A stretch of 64,000 nucleotides of DNA from Paenibacillus wynnii. GTDB taxonomy: Bacteria > Bacillota > Bacilli > Paenibacillales > Paenibacillaceae. The stretch spans positions 124,001-188,000 of the forward strand of contig NZ_JQCR01000003.1 in assembly GCF_000757885.1 (NCBI RefSeq), read 5' to 3'. Position 1 is the first letter of the stretch; every line of letters starts with the position of its first letter. The position numbers and the translations under genes were made by a program. Below, piece after piece: positions 63,327 through 64,000 of the stretch. Below the pieces are notes generated by a model, which was given only the letters and a program-made list of their open reading frames with translations, did no database searches and was not told the DNA's origin.

Positions 63327-63478
63327 GTGCCAATGCAAATAACAGGACTTATAGTGCAACTCATCTGTCCAATAATGCAGGTTACGCTGTGTCTATTGTA
63401 TAAGTATAATTCCAAAAATATACTGTAATTGTAAGCAGTTGCTCGGTACGTACTCATGAATTATAAGGGGGTGCCAAG

Positions 63479-63916
63479 ATGAAGATTACGATTGAGAATA
63501 TCCCTGTCGGAAGTGAACCAGAAATCATTATTAGGTGCAATGAACCGGACGATTCCTTATTGCAGCTTATCTATTCCCTTACATCAACCCACAGGAAGCT
63601 TATCGGTTTTACGGATTTACAAACGCACATTATTAATCCCAAAGATGTGTTTTACTTTGAGTCCGTGGATCATAAAGTCTTTATTTATTGCCAGGAGAAG
63701 GTTTATGAGTCAAGGCTTAAGCTCTACGAGATTGAGCTGGATTATGAGAACTGGGATTTTTTTAGAGCCTCGAAATCAACCGTTCTGAATATTGGGAAAA
63801 TAAAATCGATAAGTCCAATCCTCTATGGAAGATTTGAGGCGCTGCTGCAGAATGGTGAAAAGGTCTTCATCTCCAGACAATATGTTCCTGTGCTTAAGAA
63901 AAAATTAGGCTTATAA
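63479..63916 (+). CDS. LytTR family transcriptional regulator
   Basis: 145 residues: a short N-terminal region (about 1-45) and a C-terminal LytTR DNA-binding domain (about 46-145; IINPKDVFYFESVDHKVFIY, FFRASKSTVLNIGKIKSI, FISRQYVPVLKKKL). No receiver domain. Together with the DUF3021 gene that follows it forms the common LytTR-DUF3021 pair, in which the membrane protein is thought to hold back the regulator. GGGGGTG in front of the ATG. Confidence 0.93.
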   Translation: MKITIENIPVGSEPEIIIRCNEPDDSLLQLIYSLTSTHRKLIGFTDLQTHIINPKDVFYFESVDHKVFIYCQEKVYESRLKLYEIELDYENWDFFRASKSTVLNIGKIKSISPILYGRFEALLQNGEKVFISRQYVPVLKKKLGL

Positions 63917-63928
63917 GGAGGTTTCAAC

Positions 63929-64000
63929 ATGAAACTCAGTAAGTATTTGATGTATATGTTGAAGGATTTTATTGTTGCTTGTGGTAGCTTAATGATCCTT
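63929..64000 (+). CDS. DUF3021 family membrane protein (3' end outside window)
   Basis: Only the first 24 codons are in the window. The N-terminus (MKLSKYLMYMLKDF, then a hydrophobic stretch) and the position 12 bases after a LytTR gene point to DUF3021, about 140 residues long when complete. AAGGAGG precedes the ATG. Assigned mainly from gene context. Confidence 0.7.
   Translation, partial: MKLSKYLMYMLKDFIVACGSLMIL

Noticed and set aside
1-64000. Prophage or complete insertion sequence
   Set aside because: No integrase, transposase or phage structural gene was recognised on either strand.

Overview
The window is a chromosomal segment of a low-to-moderate GC Gram-positive bacterium, most likely a Paenibacillus or close relative. 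This rests on strong AGGAGG-type ribosome binding sites, many TTG and GTG starts, NasB/NasC-type nitrate assimilation genes, PadR-DUF2812 and LytTR-DUF3021 pairs, an AprX-like protease and a secreted GH16 glucanase. The genus is an inference from gene content; no 16S rRNA gene or other species marker is present.

Left flank (1-9.2 kb): the end of a nitrate assimilation operon (a NasB-like electron-transfer subunit cut by the window edge, then NasC), a pyruvate kinase-like protein lacking the C-terminal domain, a tRNA-like remnant, a composite pseudogene (5' part of a serine hydrolase joined to the 3' part of a BceB-type permease), and a secreted laminarinase-type glucanase with a ricin-type lectin domain and LacI-like operator sites upstream.

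Centre (9.5-42.6 kb): the main feature is a hybrid lipopeptide-polyketide (NRPS-PKS) cluster. It contains an Sfp-type phosphopantetheinyl transferase, a consensus sigma-A promoter with tandem repeats in a long leader, a small membrane protein, a 5541-residue synthetase (C-A-T-KS-AT-T-C-A-T-KS-AT(dead)-T-C-A-T-Cterm) and a 1397-residue initiation protein (FAAL-T-KS-AT remnant). These are followed by a discrete ACP, an acyl-CoA dehydrogenase, a discrete acyltransferase, an iturin-type aminotransferase, a 3-hydroxyacyl-CoA dehydrogenase, an FkbH-like protein, an FkbJ-like ACP, a degenerate CPBP membrane protein, a type II thioesterase and an FtsX-type ABC exporter. My reading is as follows. The initiation protein activates a fatty acid and extends it by one ketide on the discrete ACP. 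The discrete aminotransferase may convert the 3-keto group to an amine, as the fused domain does in mycosubtilin and iturin. The chain then passes to the large synthetase. The FkbH/I/J/K-like set without an O-methyltransferase would make hydroxymalonyl-ACP, and the free acyltransferase could deliver extender units to modules whose own acyltransferase is broken. The architecture is seen directly; the product and the partner assignments are inferred.

Right flank (42.6-64 kb): an autoregulated TetR/MFS pair, a MerR-GNAT-hydrolase operon with a textbook 19-bp-spacer MerR promoter, small coiled-coil and hypothetical genes, a PocR-AraC regulator divergent from glycerol dehydrogenase and fused dihydroxyacetone kinase, heptanucleotide and 16-bp tandem repeats, a sugar isomerase-like TIM barrel, a second MFS exporter, a PadR-DUF2812 operon with its operator over a perfect sigma-A promoter, an AprX-type protease, a Nif3-like protein, a PhzF-family isomerase, an AlaX editing protein, a flavoprotein and the start of a LytTR-DUF3021 operon. 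No CRISPR array, prophage, complete insertion sequence or rRNA was seen.
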